A program made the translations under genes and the position numbers. Below are positions 17,334-25,698 of a stretch of DNA of 64,000 nt, piece after piece (position 1 is the first letter of the stretch; each line of letters starts with the position of its first letter). A model generated the notes under the pieces. It saw only the letters and a program-made list of their open reading frames with translations, ran no database searches and was not told the DNA's origin. This DNA is from Pseudoxanthomonas composti (GTDB lineage Bacteria; Pseudomonadota; Gammaproteobacteria; Xanthomonadales; Xanthomonadaceae). The DNA lies in contig NZ_SAWZ01000002.1 in the NCBI RefSeq assembly GCF_004122095.1, positions 530,628 through 594,627 on the forward strand, read 5' to 3'.

Positions 17334-18560
17334 ATGCCGTTGAACCCCAGGCCGCGGACCCGCGCGCCCCGCAAATCCGCCATCGCACTGTTGCTGTGCC
17401 TCGCGCTCGCCGCCCCGGCCGCCGTCTTTGCCCAAGCCGCCGCACCGCAGGACCAGGCCGCGGCCGTGGCCGGCGCCGCCGACCGCTGGAGCGCCGACCG
17501 GGCCAATGCCTGGTACCGCGAGCAGCCCTGGCTGGTGGGCGCCAACTTCATTCCGTCCAACGCCATCAACCAGCTGGAGATGTTCCAGGCTGAGACCTTC
17601 GATGCGGCCACCATCGACCGCGAGCTGGGCTGGGCGCATGAGAAGTACGGCATGAACACCATGCGCGTGTACCTGCACGACTTGCTGTGGAAGCAGGACC
17701 CCAAGGGCCTGGTCAAGCGCATCGATGCTTTCCTTGCGATCGCGCAGAAGCACGGCATCCGTCCGGTGCTGGTGCTGTTCGACAGCTGCTGGGACCCGGA
17801 CCCGGTGCTGGGCGCGCAGCGCCGTCCCATTCCCGGCGTGCACAACTCCGGCTGGCTGCAGAGCCCGGGCCGCCATGCCTTGGTCGACCCGGCCAGCGAC
17901 GCGCACTTCCGCAGCTATGTGGAAGGCGTGGTCGGCGCCTTCGCCAAGGACAAGCGCGTGCTGGCCTGGGACATCTGGAACGAGCCGGACAACCCCGGCG
18001 GTGGCAACTACGAAGGCAAGCAGCTGCCGCAGGAGCAGGCGCGCATCGCGCAGATCCTGCCTAAGGCCTTCGGCTGGGCGCGCAGCAAATCGCCGATCCA
18101 GCCCCTGACCAGCGGCGTGTGGATCGGCAAGGACTGGTCGCCGGGTGCGCCCACGCTCAATGCCATCCAGACCGCGCAGCTGGCGCATTCGGACATCATC
18201 ACCTTCCACAACTACGAGCAACCCGAGTTCTTCGAGGCGCGCATCGCCCAGCTGCGGCCCTACGGGCGTCCGCTGATCTGCACCGAGTGGATGGCGCGCG
18301 GCAGCGGCTCGGCGGTGGACAGCATCCTGCCGATCGCCCGCCGCGAGAACATCGGCATGATCAACTGGGGCCTGGTCGATGGCGCGATCCAGACGCGCAT
18401 GCCCTGGGACAGCTGGAAGCGCCCCTACACGATGGAAGAGCCGGTGCTGTGGTTCCACGACCTGATGAAGGGCGATGGCACCCCGTACCGCGAGCGCGAG
18501 GCGCAGCTGTTCCGCGATCTGGCCAAGCAGCCAACGGCCTCCGCGGCCGCCGCACGCTGA
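17334..18560 (+). CDS. Secreted clan GH-A glycoside hydrolase (GH5/cellulase-like)
   Basis: 408 aa (beta/alpha)8-barrel hydrolase with a signal peptide (cleavage near AAVFAQAA). The acid/base Glu is in AWDIWNEPDNPGG and the nucleophile Glu in LICTEWMARGSGSAVD, the clan GH-A arrangement; HSDIITFHNYEQPEF lies between them. Such proteins are often annotated '1,4-beta-xylanase', but the sequence does not fix a substrate; a beta-galactan or arabinogalactan linkage would fit the locus. The ATG at 17334 follows AGGAG by 6 nt. It is followed by a hairpin and then the second TonB receptor, probably in one operon. Confidence 0.75.
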   Translation: MPLNPRPRTRAPRKSAIALLLCLALAAPAAVFAQAAAPQDQAAAVAGAADRWSADRANAWYREQPWLVGANFIPSNAINQLEMFQAETFDAATIDRELGWAHEKYGMNTMRVYLHDLLWKQDPKGLVKRIDAFLAIAQKHGIRPVLVLFDSCWDPDPVLGAQRRPIPGVHNSGWLQSPGRHALVDPASDAHFRSYVEGVVGAFAKDKRVLAWDIWNEPDNPGGGNYEGKQLPQEQARIAQILPKAFGWARSKSPIQPLTSGVWIGKDWSPGAPTLNAIQTAQLAHSDIITFHNYEQPEFFEARIAQLRPYGRPLICTEWMARGSGSAVDSILPIARRENIGMINWGLVDGAIQTRMPWDSWKRPYTMEEPVLWFHDLMKGDGTPYREREAQLFRDLAKQPTASAAAAR

Positions 18561-18592
18561 ACCCTTAGCACACCCACGACCCATCACGCTCC

Positions 18593-18614
18593 CGCGGTCG
18601 CAGATGCGACCGCG
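18593..18614. other. Perfect 10 bp stem hairpin between GH5-like and TonB receptor genes
   Basis: CGCGGTCGCA / TGCGACCGCG with a 2 nt loop. There is no T-run, so it is not a standard terminator; it may stabilise or attenuate the receptor message, whose start is 18 nt further on. Confidence 0.5.
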
Positions 18615-18631
18615 CCACCCGGAGAACCGGC

Positions 18632-21436
18632 ATGCGCACCACCCGTTCCATCCACGCCACCCTGCTGGCCAGTGCGATCGCCATCGCCCTAGTGACGCCG
18701 GCGCTCGCCCAGGACACCACCCAGTCCGCCTCGGACACGCCCGAGCAGTCCACGCAGGCTGCACCTGACACCCAATCCTCGCAGGCCACGCCGCAGGCCG
18801 GCACCGCCACCACCATGGACACCGTGCAGGTGCTGGGCATGCGCGAGAGCCTGCAGTCCGCGCAGGCCATCAAGCGCGACTCGGAGCAGATCATCGACTC
18901 GGTGGTCGCCCAGGATATCGGCAAGCTGCCGGACATCACCGCCTCGGCCTCGCTGGCGCGCGTGACCGGCGTGCAGGTGACGCGCGCGGCGGGCGAGGCC
19001 GCCGACGTGCAGGTGCGCGGCCTGCCCAACCTGACCACCACCTACAACGGGCGCGAGCTGTTCACCGCGGAGAACCGCAGTGTGGCGCTGCAGGATTTTC
19101 CGGCCGGCGGCGTATCCGGGCTGGATGTCTACAAGTCCAGCACCGCCGAGCTGGTCGAAGGCGGCATCGCCGGCCTGATCAACGTGCGCTCGCGCCGGCC
19201 CTTCGATTTCGAAGGCCGCGAGATGTCCGGCTCGCTCAATACCGTGTACCTGGACCAATCCGACAAGGCCGACCTCAACGGCAACTTCCTCTTCAGCGAC
19301 CGCTGGGACACCAGCGTTGGCGAGATGGGCTTCCTGGTCAACGCCGCCTGGAACCGCCTGCGCTTTCTGGATTCCACCCGCGAGAACTCGCTGGTGATGG
19401 GCGTGGCCCAGCCCGGCCAGACCGACCAGCCGGGCTTCCGCTATCCCGATGGCGTCGGCACCTTCTACGGGCAGGGCAGGCGCACGCGTCCCTCGCTCAA
19501 TGCGGCCTTCCAGTGGAAGCCGAACGAGCACTGGGAAATCAACGCCGACTTCCTCTACCAGGCCTTCCGCAGCCGCGACAACGACAGCTACATGTTCGTG
19601 CCGCTGTACTCGGCCGACATGCAGATGTCCGACGTGGACCTGGCCGAGGGCAACCAGGCACCGCAGGCGCGCGGCTTCACCGCCACCGGCGGCCTGCGCC
19701 CGGAGGGCTACCAGGCCTCGGTCGACGCCAAGACCGACACCTACCAGTTCGGGCTGGGCGCGGTGTACCAGAACGAGGGCGTGCGCTGGTCCTCGGATAT
19801 CGCCTTTACCGATTCGGAGTATTCGCTGACCCAGAACAACATCGACTGGGCCTTCGCGTCCACGCCGGTGCGGGACGTGCAGTTCGAATCGACCGGCGAC
19901 GGCGGCCCGTCCTACAGCTTCCGCGACTTCAACCTGTTCGACCCGGCCAACTACATCTTCCGCGGCTTCTTCGACCGCAACTACATGGCCGGCGGCAACG
20001 ACTTCCAGGCGCGTACGGATTTCGAATTCACCCCGGAGAGCGGGTTCATCACCAAGTACCAGGCCGGCGTGCGCTACACCGACCGCGATGCCGAGCGCCA
20101 CAACGGCGAGCGCTACGGCTACATCGAGAGCGCCGGGCTGACCTACCTGGACCTACCGGTGGGCCTGACCACCACCGGCGGTGGCTTCGAGGGCTCCAGC
20201 GGCGGCCCGCCGCGCAAGTGGATCAGCGCCACCCGCAACAGCATCCGCCGCAATGCCGACCAGCTGCGCCAGATCACCGATTCGCTGCTGCCGGCCGACA
20301 ACACCGACTTCGACACCCTGGGCGACCCGGCCTACAACGACCTGCAGACCTTCACCGCCAACGAGAAGGCCAGCACCGCCTATGCGCAGGTGCGCTATGC
20401 CTTCGATACCGCCATCCCGATCGATGGCTCGCTGGGCATGCGCGCGGTGCAGACCGAGACCCAGGTCAACGGCACCTCGCGCGATGAAAGCACCAATACC
20501 TTCACCCCGGTCAGCAGCCGCAACAAGTACACCGACTACCTGCCCAACGCGAGCATCCGCTTCAGGCTGAGCGACGAGTTCCAGATCCGCGCGGCGGCCA
20601 CCAAGACCCGCACGCGTCCCAACTTCGACCAGCTCAACCCCTCGACCATCATCAACCCGCGGCAGGGCGCCTGTAACACCGACCCGACCAGCATCAACTG
20701 CTTCCAGAGCGCCAACAGCGGCAATCCCAACCTGTCGCCGCTGGAGTCGAAGAACTACGACCTGTCCTTCGAGTACTACTTCTCGCGCAGCGGCTCGGCC
20801 AGCGTGGCGCTGTTCCGTCGCGACGTGCAGGGCTTCATCGCCAACGTCACCACCGACCAGCCCGACCCGATCTACGGCACCTTGCGCCTGACCCGGCCGG
20901 AGAACGGCGGCGAGGGCAGCATGGAAGGCGCGGAGATCGCCTTCACCAGCTTCCTGGACCTGGACGCGCTGCCGCCGTGGGCCCGCAACTTCGGCGTGCA
21001 GGCCAACTACACCTACATCGACGCAGGTGCGGAGCAGGGCCCGACCGTGGCCGAGTCCATCCCCGGCGAGCCACGCATCCCGGGCGTGTCCAAGAACTCC
21101 TACAACCTGGTGCTGATGTACGAGCAGCCGGTGTTCTCCGCGCGCCTGGCCTACAACTGGCGCTCCAAGTGGGTGCAGGAATACCTGCAGATCAACGACC
21201 CGGCGCTGGGTGGCCCGGGCCCGTTCCTGCCGCTGGTGCAGGACGAGCGGGGCACGCTGGACCTGTCCTTGAATTACACGCCGATCCCGTCGATGACCAT
21301 CGCCTTCGACGTCAACAACATCCTCGGCGATCCCATCACCAACTCGCGCACCTACAACGTGGAAGGGGACACCTACACCCGCCAGGTCAAGTACCTGGAA
21401 ACCCTGTACTCGCTGGGCGTGCGCTTCCGGTTCTGA
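18632..21436 (+). CDS. TonB-dependent outer-membrane receptor (second, oligosaccharide uptake)
   Basis: 934 aa receptor with a signal peptide (cleavage near TPALAQDTT), a Thr/Gln-rich linker (to about residue 55) with a TonB-box-like MDTVQVLGM, a plug (IIDSVVAQDIGKLPDITASA, RVTGVQVTRAAGEAAD) and a barrel ending TLYSLGVRFRF, whose final Phe is typical for outer-membrane insertion. It belongs to the same sugar-receptor group as the protein at 10436 but is not a recent duplicate. A ribosome site GGAGAA precedes the ATG. Two receptors beside hydrolases and a sugar catabolic operon is the CUT-locus arrangement of Xanthomonas. Confidence 0.9.
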   Translation: MRTTRSIHATLLASAIAIALVTPALAQDTTQSASDTPEQSTQAAPDTQSSQATPQAGTATTMDTVQVLGMRESLQSAQAIKRDSEQIIDSVVAQDIGKLPDITASASLARVTGVQVTRAAGEAADVQVRGLPNLTTTYNGRELFTAENRSVALQDFPAGGVSGLDVYKSSTAELVEGGIAGLINVRSRRPFDFEGREMSGSLNTVYLDQSDKADLNGNFLFSDRWDTSVGEMGFLVNAAWNRLRFLDSTRENSLVMGVAQPGQTDQPGFRYPDGVGTFYGQGRRTRPSLNAAFQWKPNEHWEINADFLYQAFRSRDNDSYMFVPLYSADMQMSDVDLAEGNQAPQARGFTATGGLRPEGYQASVDAKTDTYQFGLGAVYQNEGVRWSSDIAFTDSEYSLTQNNIDWAFASTPVRDVQFESTGDGGPSYSFRDFNLFDPANYIFRGFFDRNYMAGGNDFQARTDFEFTPESGFITKYQAGVRYTDRDAERHNGERYGYIESAGLTYLDLPVGLTTTGGGFEGSSGGPPRKWISATRNSIRRNADQLRQITDSLLPADNTDFDTLGDPAYNDLQTFTANEKASTAYAQVRYAFDTAIPIDGSLGMRAVQTETQVNGTSRDESTNTFTPVSSRNKYTDYLPNASIRFRLSDEFQIRAAATKTRTRPNFDQLNPSTIINPRQGACNTDPTSINCFQSANSGNPNLSPLESKNYDLSFEYYFSRSGSASVALFRRDVQGFIANVTTDQPDPIYGTLRLTRPENGGEGSMEGAEIAFTSFLDLDALPPWARNFGVQANYTYIDAGAEQGPTVAESIPGEPRIPGVSKNSYNLVLMYEQPVFSARLAYNWRSKWVQEYLQINDPALGGPGPFLPLVQDERGTLDLSLNYTPIPSMTIAFDVNNILGDPITNSRTYNVEGDTYTRQVKYLETLYSLGVRFRF

Positions 21437-21478
21437 TCCCGGAGGTCGCCCCGACCTGGCGCTTGCTTACCTCCAGAT

Positions 21479-21515
21479 GGCGGCCAGGCCTGTGTGCCTG
21501 TGCCGCCTTTTTTTT
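21479..21515 (+). terminator. Rho-independent terminator after the TonB receptor
   Basis: Stem GGCGGCCAGGC pairs with GCCTG-t-GCCGCC around a short loop, followed by eight T residues. It closes the plus-strand transcription unit of the glycan locus. An outer inverted repeat (cttgcttac at 21461, gtaagcaag at 21524) flanks it. Confidence 0.88.
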
Positions 21516-21959
21516 CAGTTTGTAAGCAAGGCGAGCCGGGAGACCGGAAATCCGCGGCGTGGTGGCAGCGCATGGTCATGCATGTGCGATCCGTCCACAC
21601 AGCCGTGGCTACCGTGCCGTCCTCGGCGGGGCGGCGGAGTAGGGAGCAGGGGGCAGGGCATGTGAGGCGCAACGCGTGGCTCGTGAGCGCTCGGAGGCGC
21701 CAGGGGACACGCAAATCGGGCAGGGCATCTGTGCAAGATGTCGAAGGCGGACGACGCCGCTGATCCGCATCATCCGATCATGGCGGCTTGAGCCGCGGCC
21801 GCGGCTTGGGACGACGACCTTGCTGGCATCGCATCCGCATCGGACCCCCGCCGCTGCGTCATCCATTGCAAGCAGCGATCGGCCGCGGCGCTCACGGAAC
21901 ATCACTGGTCCCGTCGCTCCTCGGCTAACATCGTCCTCGGGGAAGCGTAGGGGTCAAGG
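21516..21959. other. 444 bp intergenic region, nothing identified
   Basis: Noncoding spacer between the terminator and the small gene at 21960. It has several G+C-rich imperfect palindromes (for example around 21783-21808) but no recognisable gene, repeat family or operator. Confidence 0.5.
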
Positions 21960-22352
21960 ATGAAGCGTTGGATCTGGGTGCTCGTGGCGTTCTGCCCAGC
22001 GGCAAATGCCCAGCAGGTCTACAAGTGCGTGTCGGGCAAGGACGTCAGCTATCAATCCTCGCCGTGCGCCGGACCAGCCGCCAAGACCTGGGACGCCGTC
22101 CCGGTGCCGGAGCCCAGCAATGCCGAGCAATGGCGTCGATATCGAATCAGGCAGGAACTGCAGCGCCGCTACGCGTCGGATCGTGCGGCAACAGCGGCGC
22201 GCATGCCCACACCCATGCCTGGCAACAACAGTCCAGATGCCTGCGCCGCAGCCAAGGCGCACCAGCAAGCGGTCCTGGCGGCCGCCGGCATCCGACGCAC
22301 GCACGATCTGCTGCGCGCCTTGGACGAACAGGTAACCAGAGCGTGCCGTTGA
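21960..22352 (+). CDS. DUF4124-like exported protein
   Basis: 130 aa with a signal peptide (KRWIWVLVAFCPAANAQQ). The segment VYKCVSGKDVSYQSSPCAG right after cleavage is the DUF4124 signature (a small Cys-paired domain found in many Xanthomonadaceae envelope proteins). The remainder is polar and Ala-rich with two further Cys (DACAAAKAH, TRACR). Function is unknown; presumably periplasmic. The start follows a weak purine-rich ribosome site (gggg at 21951). Confidence 0.75.
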   Translation: MKRWIWVLVAFCPAANAQQVYKCVSGKDVSYQSSPCAGPAAKTWDAVPVPEPSNAEQWRRYRIRQELQRRYASDRAATAARMPTPMPGNNSPDACAAAKAHQQAVLAAAGIRRTHDLLRALDEQVTRACR

Positions 22353-22440
22353 CCGCTTTCATCTCAAGCCGCTGCGCACACTGAGCGCCTGAGAGCCCGG
22401 CGCTGTGGTTGGATGCGTCTCCAAAGCGCCAGTCGAGCGC

Positions 22441-22794
22441 TCACATGACCTCTTCTGGTGCGATCGCGGAGCATACCGACGCCACCGCGTCCTGTAGCTG
22501 CACGTTAGCCGGGCCAGCAGGCCTGTTGGGCACCTCGACCCAGCCGTGCTCGACCCGCTGGAAGCGCTGGCCCTTGATGCAGCGCTGGTTGGCGCGCAGT
22601 GGTTCCAGCGTTGTCACTGGGGTCGTGGTCGGTTGCGGATTGGGTTGCACAGGCCGCTGGGTTCGCGCCGGTCGGGACATTCGTTGCTTGGACAGCTCGT
22701 GGTCAACGTATGCGGACCAAGCAAGCGCCAGGAAGCCCGCCAACGCTGCAGTCATGACCTGTCCGACAAAGATGCCCAGCGCAGTGCTCATCAT
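22441..22794 (-). CDS. Small membrane-anchored hypothetical protein
   Basis: 117 aa from the ATG at 22794 (a second ATG directly follows). One hydrophobic segment (ALGIFVGQVMTAALAGFLAL) near the N-terminus is followed by a Pro/Arg/Thr-rich linker (MSRPARTQRPVQPNPQPTTT) and a short C-terminal domain with two Cys (RCIKGQRFQRVEHGWVEV, VASVCSAI). I do not recognise the family. Codon use and G+C are a little lower than the surrounding metabolic genes. The reading frame could extend upstream to 22866 but with no start support. Confidence 0.55.
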   Translation of the reverse strand: MMSTALGIFVGQVMTAALAGFLALAWSAYVDHELSKQRMSRPARTQRPVQPNPQPTTTPVTTLEPLRANQRCIKGQRFQRVEHGWVEVPNRPAGPANVQLQDAVASVCSAIAPEEVM

Positions 22795-22921
22795 AGGGGC
22801 GCGGCCGGGGCCAATGGTCAGCCTTGATCGACGCAGCGGTCCTGTGGCGATCCTGCAACGGAGCAAGGGGACCGGGAGAGCTGATCCAGAGTCAGGTGGG
22901 CTCGGAGGTCGGACCTATCAA

Positions 22922-22949
22922 ACTTCGCATAATGCATATTATGTCCAGC
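22922..22949 (+). other. dif/XerCD-like 28 bp site
   Basis: Two 11 bp arms around a 6 bp centre: ACTTCGCATAA - TGCATA - TTATGTCCAGC. The core CGCATAATGCATATTATGT differs at one position from the E. coli dif core; the outer part of the right (XerD) arm (CCAGC) is diverged from the usual TAAAT. It lies in a 416 bp noncoding stretch (22795-23210) in which I recognise nothing else. It may be a chromosomal dif, a decayed copy, or an attachment site left by a dif-integrating element. Confidence 0.5.
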
Positions 22950-23210
22950 TTGCGAAGGACCTTCGCGCGCCTCTGGCGAGATTGCCGCATCCATTGAGGC
23001 GGTGCTTTCCAGGAACATCATCGTGCGTAAGGGAGTCAAGCTCTGTAACTCACTAGCGTAGGCGTACCATCTGCAGCCTGCTTAAAATCGGCCAACCGTT
23101 GCATTCCCGAGCTCCGGGAAATCAGGGGGCAACTCCACCTCTCAACTATCTGTGAAAGACCCCAGTTCCCCTTACAGATATAAGCCGGGTCCATCAATGG
23201 ACCACCGTAC

Positions 23211-23783
23211 TTATGGCTCTCTGACCACCTTCACATGGAACTGGGTGACCAGAGCCTGCCCATTGGGCACAGGCTTGCCCCCCTGCCCCTTGAGCGCATG
23301 GCACCCGGTGAAGGGTAACGATGCGACTTCACCGGAATCGGGGCTGCGGAGCTTGGCCGTGCATTGCATGCCTTGCTCTCTTACCTGGAAGTTGAGCACA
23401 TAGCTCTGCCCGGATTGCGGCTGTAATCGGACGACATCACCACAGGTGCGGCTCTGGCCGAAGCGCCCTTCGCCATGGATCACCATCAGGGATATTTCCC
23501 TGCCGGCGGGGATATCGACAGCGGGCAGCTCTTGATGCAGATCTGCGATCAGCTGTCCGCCCAAAGAGATGGCACTGCCATGTTCGCAGGCGCTGTTCTG
23601 ATAAAGGTAGAAATTGTAGTGATGCCCCATCGCCCCGGTCGAATCGGTGTCTGCTATCAGAAGGACCCTGGCTGTTGGTTCTGATGGTCCGGCCTTGTAC
23701 CTAGACTTCATGGTTGTCGAGCAACCCGCAATCCAGATGACGCCAGAAAGCACAGCGACAAGCAAAAACAGCCTGAACCGCAT
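23211..23783 (-). CDS. Hypothetical lipoprotein
   Basis: 190 aa with a lipoprotein signal: MRFRLFLLVAVLSGVIWIAGC, lipobox IAGC. The ATG at 23783 has AGAGG 8 nt upstream, whereas the upstream TTG has no ribosome site. The mature part is probably a beta-sandwich: VLLIADTDSTGAMGHHYNFY, PAVDIPAGREISLMV, SYVLNFQVREQGMQC. Four Cys are spread through the mature part. I do not recognise the family; it may be related to small xanthomonad envelope lipoproteins. Base composition is clearly less G+C-rich than the flanking operons. Confidence 0.7.
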   Translation of the reverse strand: MRFRLFLLVAVLSGVIWIAGCSTTMKSRYKAGPSEPTARVLLIADTDSTGAMGHHYNFYLYQNSACEHGSAISLGGQLIADLHQELPAVDIPAGREISLMVIHGEGRFGQSRTCGDVVRLQPQSGQSYVLNFQVREQGMQCTAKLRSPDSGEVASLPFTGCHALKGQGGKPVPNGQALVTQFHVKVVREP

Positions 23784-24250
23784 CCTGCACCTCTTCCCCA
23801 AGTGTCGCTCCCCAGCGACCGTGTGCCAGCTTGAAGCGGCGCTTTGTTTTTTGCAATCAGCATCTTCGCTTGAACATCTGAGTCGGAAACCGAATGCTTT
23901 CGAGAAGTAAACGCAATGAGTCTCCCGAGGTTTCAGCCCAGGCTACTCGACACTGATCGTCTCGCTAAGAATTGAAAACCGTGACTTTTCACTCAGCAAC
24001 GCGGTGGCGACAACGTCCAGCTCTGGTTGGTCGCATGGCGGCCTCACGAATGGCCCAGCCGTTACTGACTTCGTCGAAGATTGCGGTTAGAGGATCAACA
24101 TCGCCGCCAGCGCAAGCTCGACCAACTCCCGGTGAGCCGTCCTTTGACTCACTGCGTTGTCCCAATGGAGGTCTCGGCCCATTATCTCAGACTAGCGGCC
24201 GCGGCCAGCAGGCAGAGCTTTCATCCTCATGCCAACCGTGCGCGCAAACC
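23784..24250. other. 467 bp intergenic region of lower G+C, no gene identified
   Basis: Read on both strands, this stretch has no open frame with family resemblance; the long plus-strand frame from 23972 runs into the antisense of chrR and is not credible. The composition is lower in G+C than the neighbours, and all frames are broken by stops, as in decayed acquired DNA, but I could not name a source. Confidence 0.45.
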
Positions 24251-24931
24251 CTAAAGCTTCACAAACCGCTGCATCTTCCGCGCCAGCCAGCCGCTGAACA
24301 CCAGCGGCGCGTCCAGTGCGGAGACGCAGATGCACGGCACGCCAGGGGCGGTCACCGGCTGATGCTCGACCTCCCCGTCCAGGTCGGCCGCGTCGCCTGC
24401 GGCGAACACGCCGAGGGCGTCGTTGTAGGCGCCGCGCAGGATCTGGGTAAGTTCGCTGCCGCCGTGGCTGTGCATGGGCAGGCATTTGCCGGGGGCGATC
24501 TTGAGCATGACCAAGGTGGGCATCTGCTCGGCGCGGATGCAATACATCCCCGGTCCCATCCACCGCCAGCGCAGCGCGCTGATCGAGGGTCCGAAGTACG
24601 GGTGCAGCGCTGCCGGCAGATGGTCCGGGTCCGCGCCGGGCCGTGGCGGGGGTGGCGCCTGCACCGTTGATGCGGTGACTTCAGGCGTTTCGGAATCCAG
24701 TCGTGCCAGCATGGCTTCGCGCAGTGCCTGCCTGCGCGCGTCGCTGTCGGTGGGCTGGGGCTGGGTCTGCTCCAGCAGGACCGAGCCGATCGCCTCGGCA
24801 TCGCGCAGGCGCCGCCGGCAGTGCGGGCACTGCTCCAGGTGGACGCCGGCCACGATGCTCAGCGGTGCAGGCAGGCCACCGGCGGCATAGCTGATCAGGG
24901 TGGATTCGTGCAGGTGGTGGTGCGGGTTCAT
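24251..24931 (-). CDS. chrR: ChrR-family zinc anti-sigma factor with cupin domain
   Basis: Binds and inhibits the ECF sigma factor encoded just upstream; in Rhodobacter the ChrR protein releases sigma when singlet oxygen is present. 226 aa. The N-terminal zinc anti-sigma domain has HHHLHES and HLEQCPHCRRRL, giving the His...H-x3-C-x2-C zinc site. A Pro-rich linker (VQAPPPPRPGADPDH) leads to a cupin-like domain (residues ~130-226) with LPMHSHGGSELTQIL and GVEHQP-type metal ligands (GEVEHQPVTAPG). Its ATG overlaps the sigma stop (ATGA), as in other rpoE-chrR pairs. Confidence 0.92.
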   Translation of the reverse strand: MNPHHHLHESTLISYAAGGLPAPLSIVAGVHLEQCPHCRRRLRDAEAIGSVLLEQTQPQPTDSDARRQALREAMLARLDSETPEVTASTVQAPPPPRPGADPDHLPAALHPYFGPSISALRWRWMGPGMYCIRAEQMPTLVMLKIAPGKCLPMHSHGGSELTQILRGAYNDALGVFAAGDAADLDGEVEHQPVTAPGVPCICVSALDAPLVFSGWLARKMQRFVKL

Positions 24932-25551
24932 CGCGCGCCTCCCACCTTGGATTGCAGCTGCAGGAAGGCGCGCCGCAGGTGCGACTTGACCGTCCCCAGC
25001 GGCATCGCCAGTGCCTGGGCGATTTCGCTGTGGCTCTTGGCCTCGAAATAGGACATGCGCACCAGCCGCGCCTGCACGGCCGGCAGCTCGTTGATGCGCT
25101 GGCGCAGGCTTGCGTGGTCGGCGAACTGTTCGGCCGTGCTGCGCTCCACGACATCCACCACGGCCGCCTCTTCCACCGCGGTCTGGACCTGCATCCAGCT
25201 GCGCTCGCGCCGGACCCTGTCGATGTGCAGGTTGCGCGCAATGCGATACAGCCAGGTGCTCAGGGCACCCTGTGCGGGGTCGAAGTCCGCGGCCCGCAGC
25301 CACACCCGCAGCAGGCTGTCCTGCGCCAGCTCCTCGGCGACCGCCTCGATCGCGCCGAGCCCGCGCAGATACACGCACAGGCGCGGCATGAAGTAGTCGT
25401 AGATGCGCATGAAGCATTCGCGGTCGCGCAGTCGCGCCACGCCGTCCATTTCACCGGGCCAGTTCGTCGGCTCGCTTGTCGGCTGCTGGGAACTGGACAC
25501 GATACGTGCGCTGTCGAAGGGGCTGAAGGGGCTGGCGGCGTCAGGGTACAT
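24928..25551 (-). CDS. rpoE: ECF RNA polymerase sigma factor (ECF11/RpoE, ChrR-controlled)
   Basis: 207 aa group IV sigma factor. Region 2 spans about residues 45-115 (FMRIYDYFMPRLCVYLRGLG, ELAQDSLLRVWLRA, LSTWLYRIARNLHIDRVRRE) and region 4 about 145-200 (LPAVQARLVRMSYFEAKSHS, EIAQALAMPLGTVKSHLRRA). Its pairing with a cupin-type ChrR places it in the ECF11 group. The ATG at 25551 gives about 40 residues before region 2; an internal start nearer region 2 is possible. It is transcribed away from the lipid operon that starts at 25699, an arrangement that suggests the sigma factor drives both. I could not pick out a convincing ECF promoter by eye. Confidence 0.9.
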   Translation of the reverse strand: MYPDAASPFSPFDSARIVSSSQQPTSEPTNWPGEMDGVARLRDRECFMRIYDYFMPRLCVYLRGLGAIEAVAEELAQDSLLRVWLRAADFDPAQGALSTWLYRIARNLHIDRVRRERSWMQVQTAVEEAAVVDVVERSTAEQFADHASLRQRINELPAVQARLVRMSYFEAKSHSEIAQALAMPLGTVKSHLRRAFLQLQSKVGGAR

Positions 25552-25698
25552 CGTGACTCGGTACTTGGTGAGTCGTCGCGGGAAGGTGAGGTTGTGGGGA
25601 CATGTACGTCCCCGGGCCGCGATTGGATGCAGGATCTGCAGTGCATCCGCTCGTCTCTGCCGGCCGTATCGACCCAACCTGCCTGCCTGGACGACCGC

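Noticed and set aside
17098..17343. Small plus-strand Arg-rich frame before the GH5-like gene
   Set aside because: No ribosome site, no family resemblance and it overlaps the start of the real gene in another frame.
23972..24670. Plus-strand frame of 232 codons
   Set aside because: Its second half is the antisense of the anti-sigma factor gene; the first half has no recognisable domain.
25596..25613. Palindrome GGGGAC-atgtac-GTCCCC between the sigma gene and lipid operon as an ECF promoter
   Set aside because: It is a hairpin or operator-like sequence without -35/-10 elements of the ECF11 type; I could not identify the actual promoter by eye.
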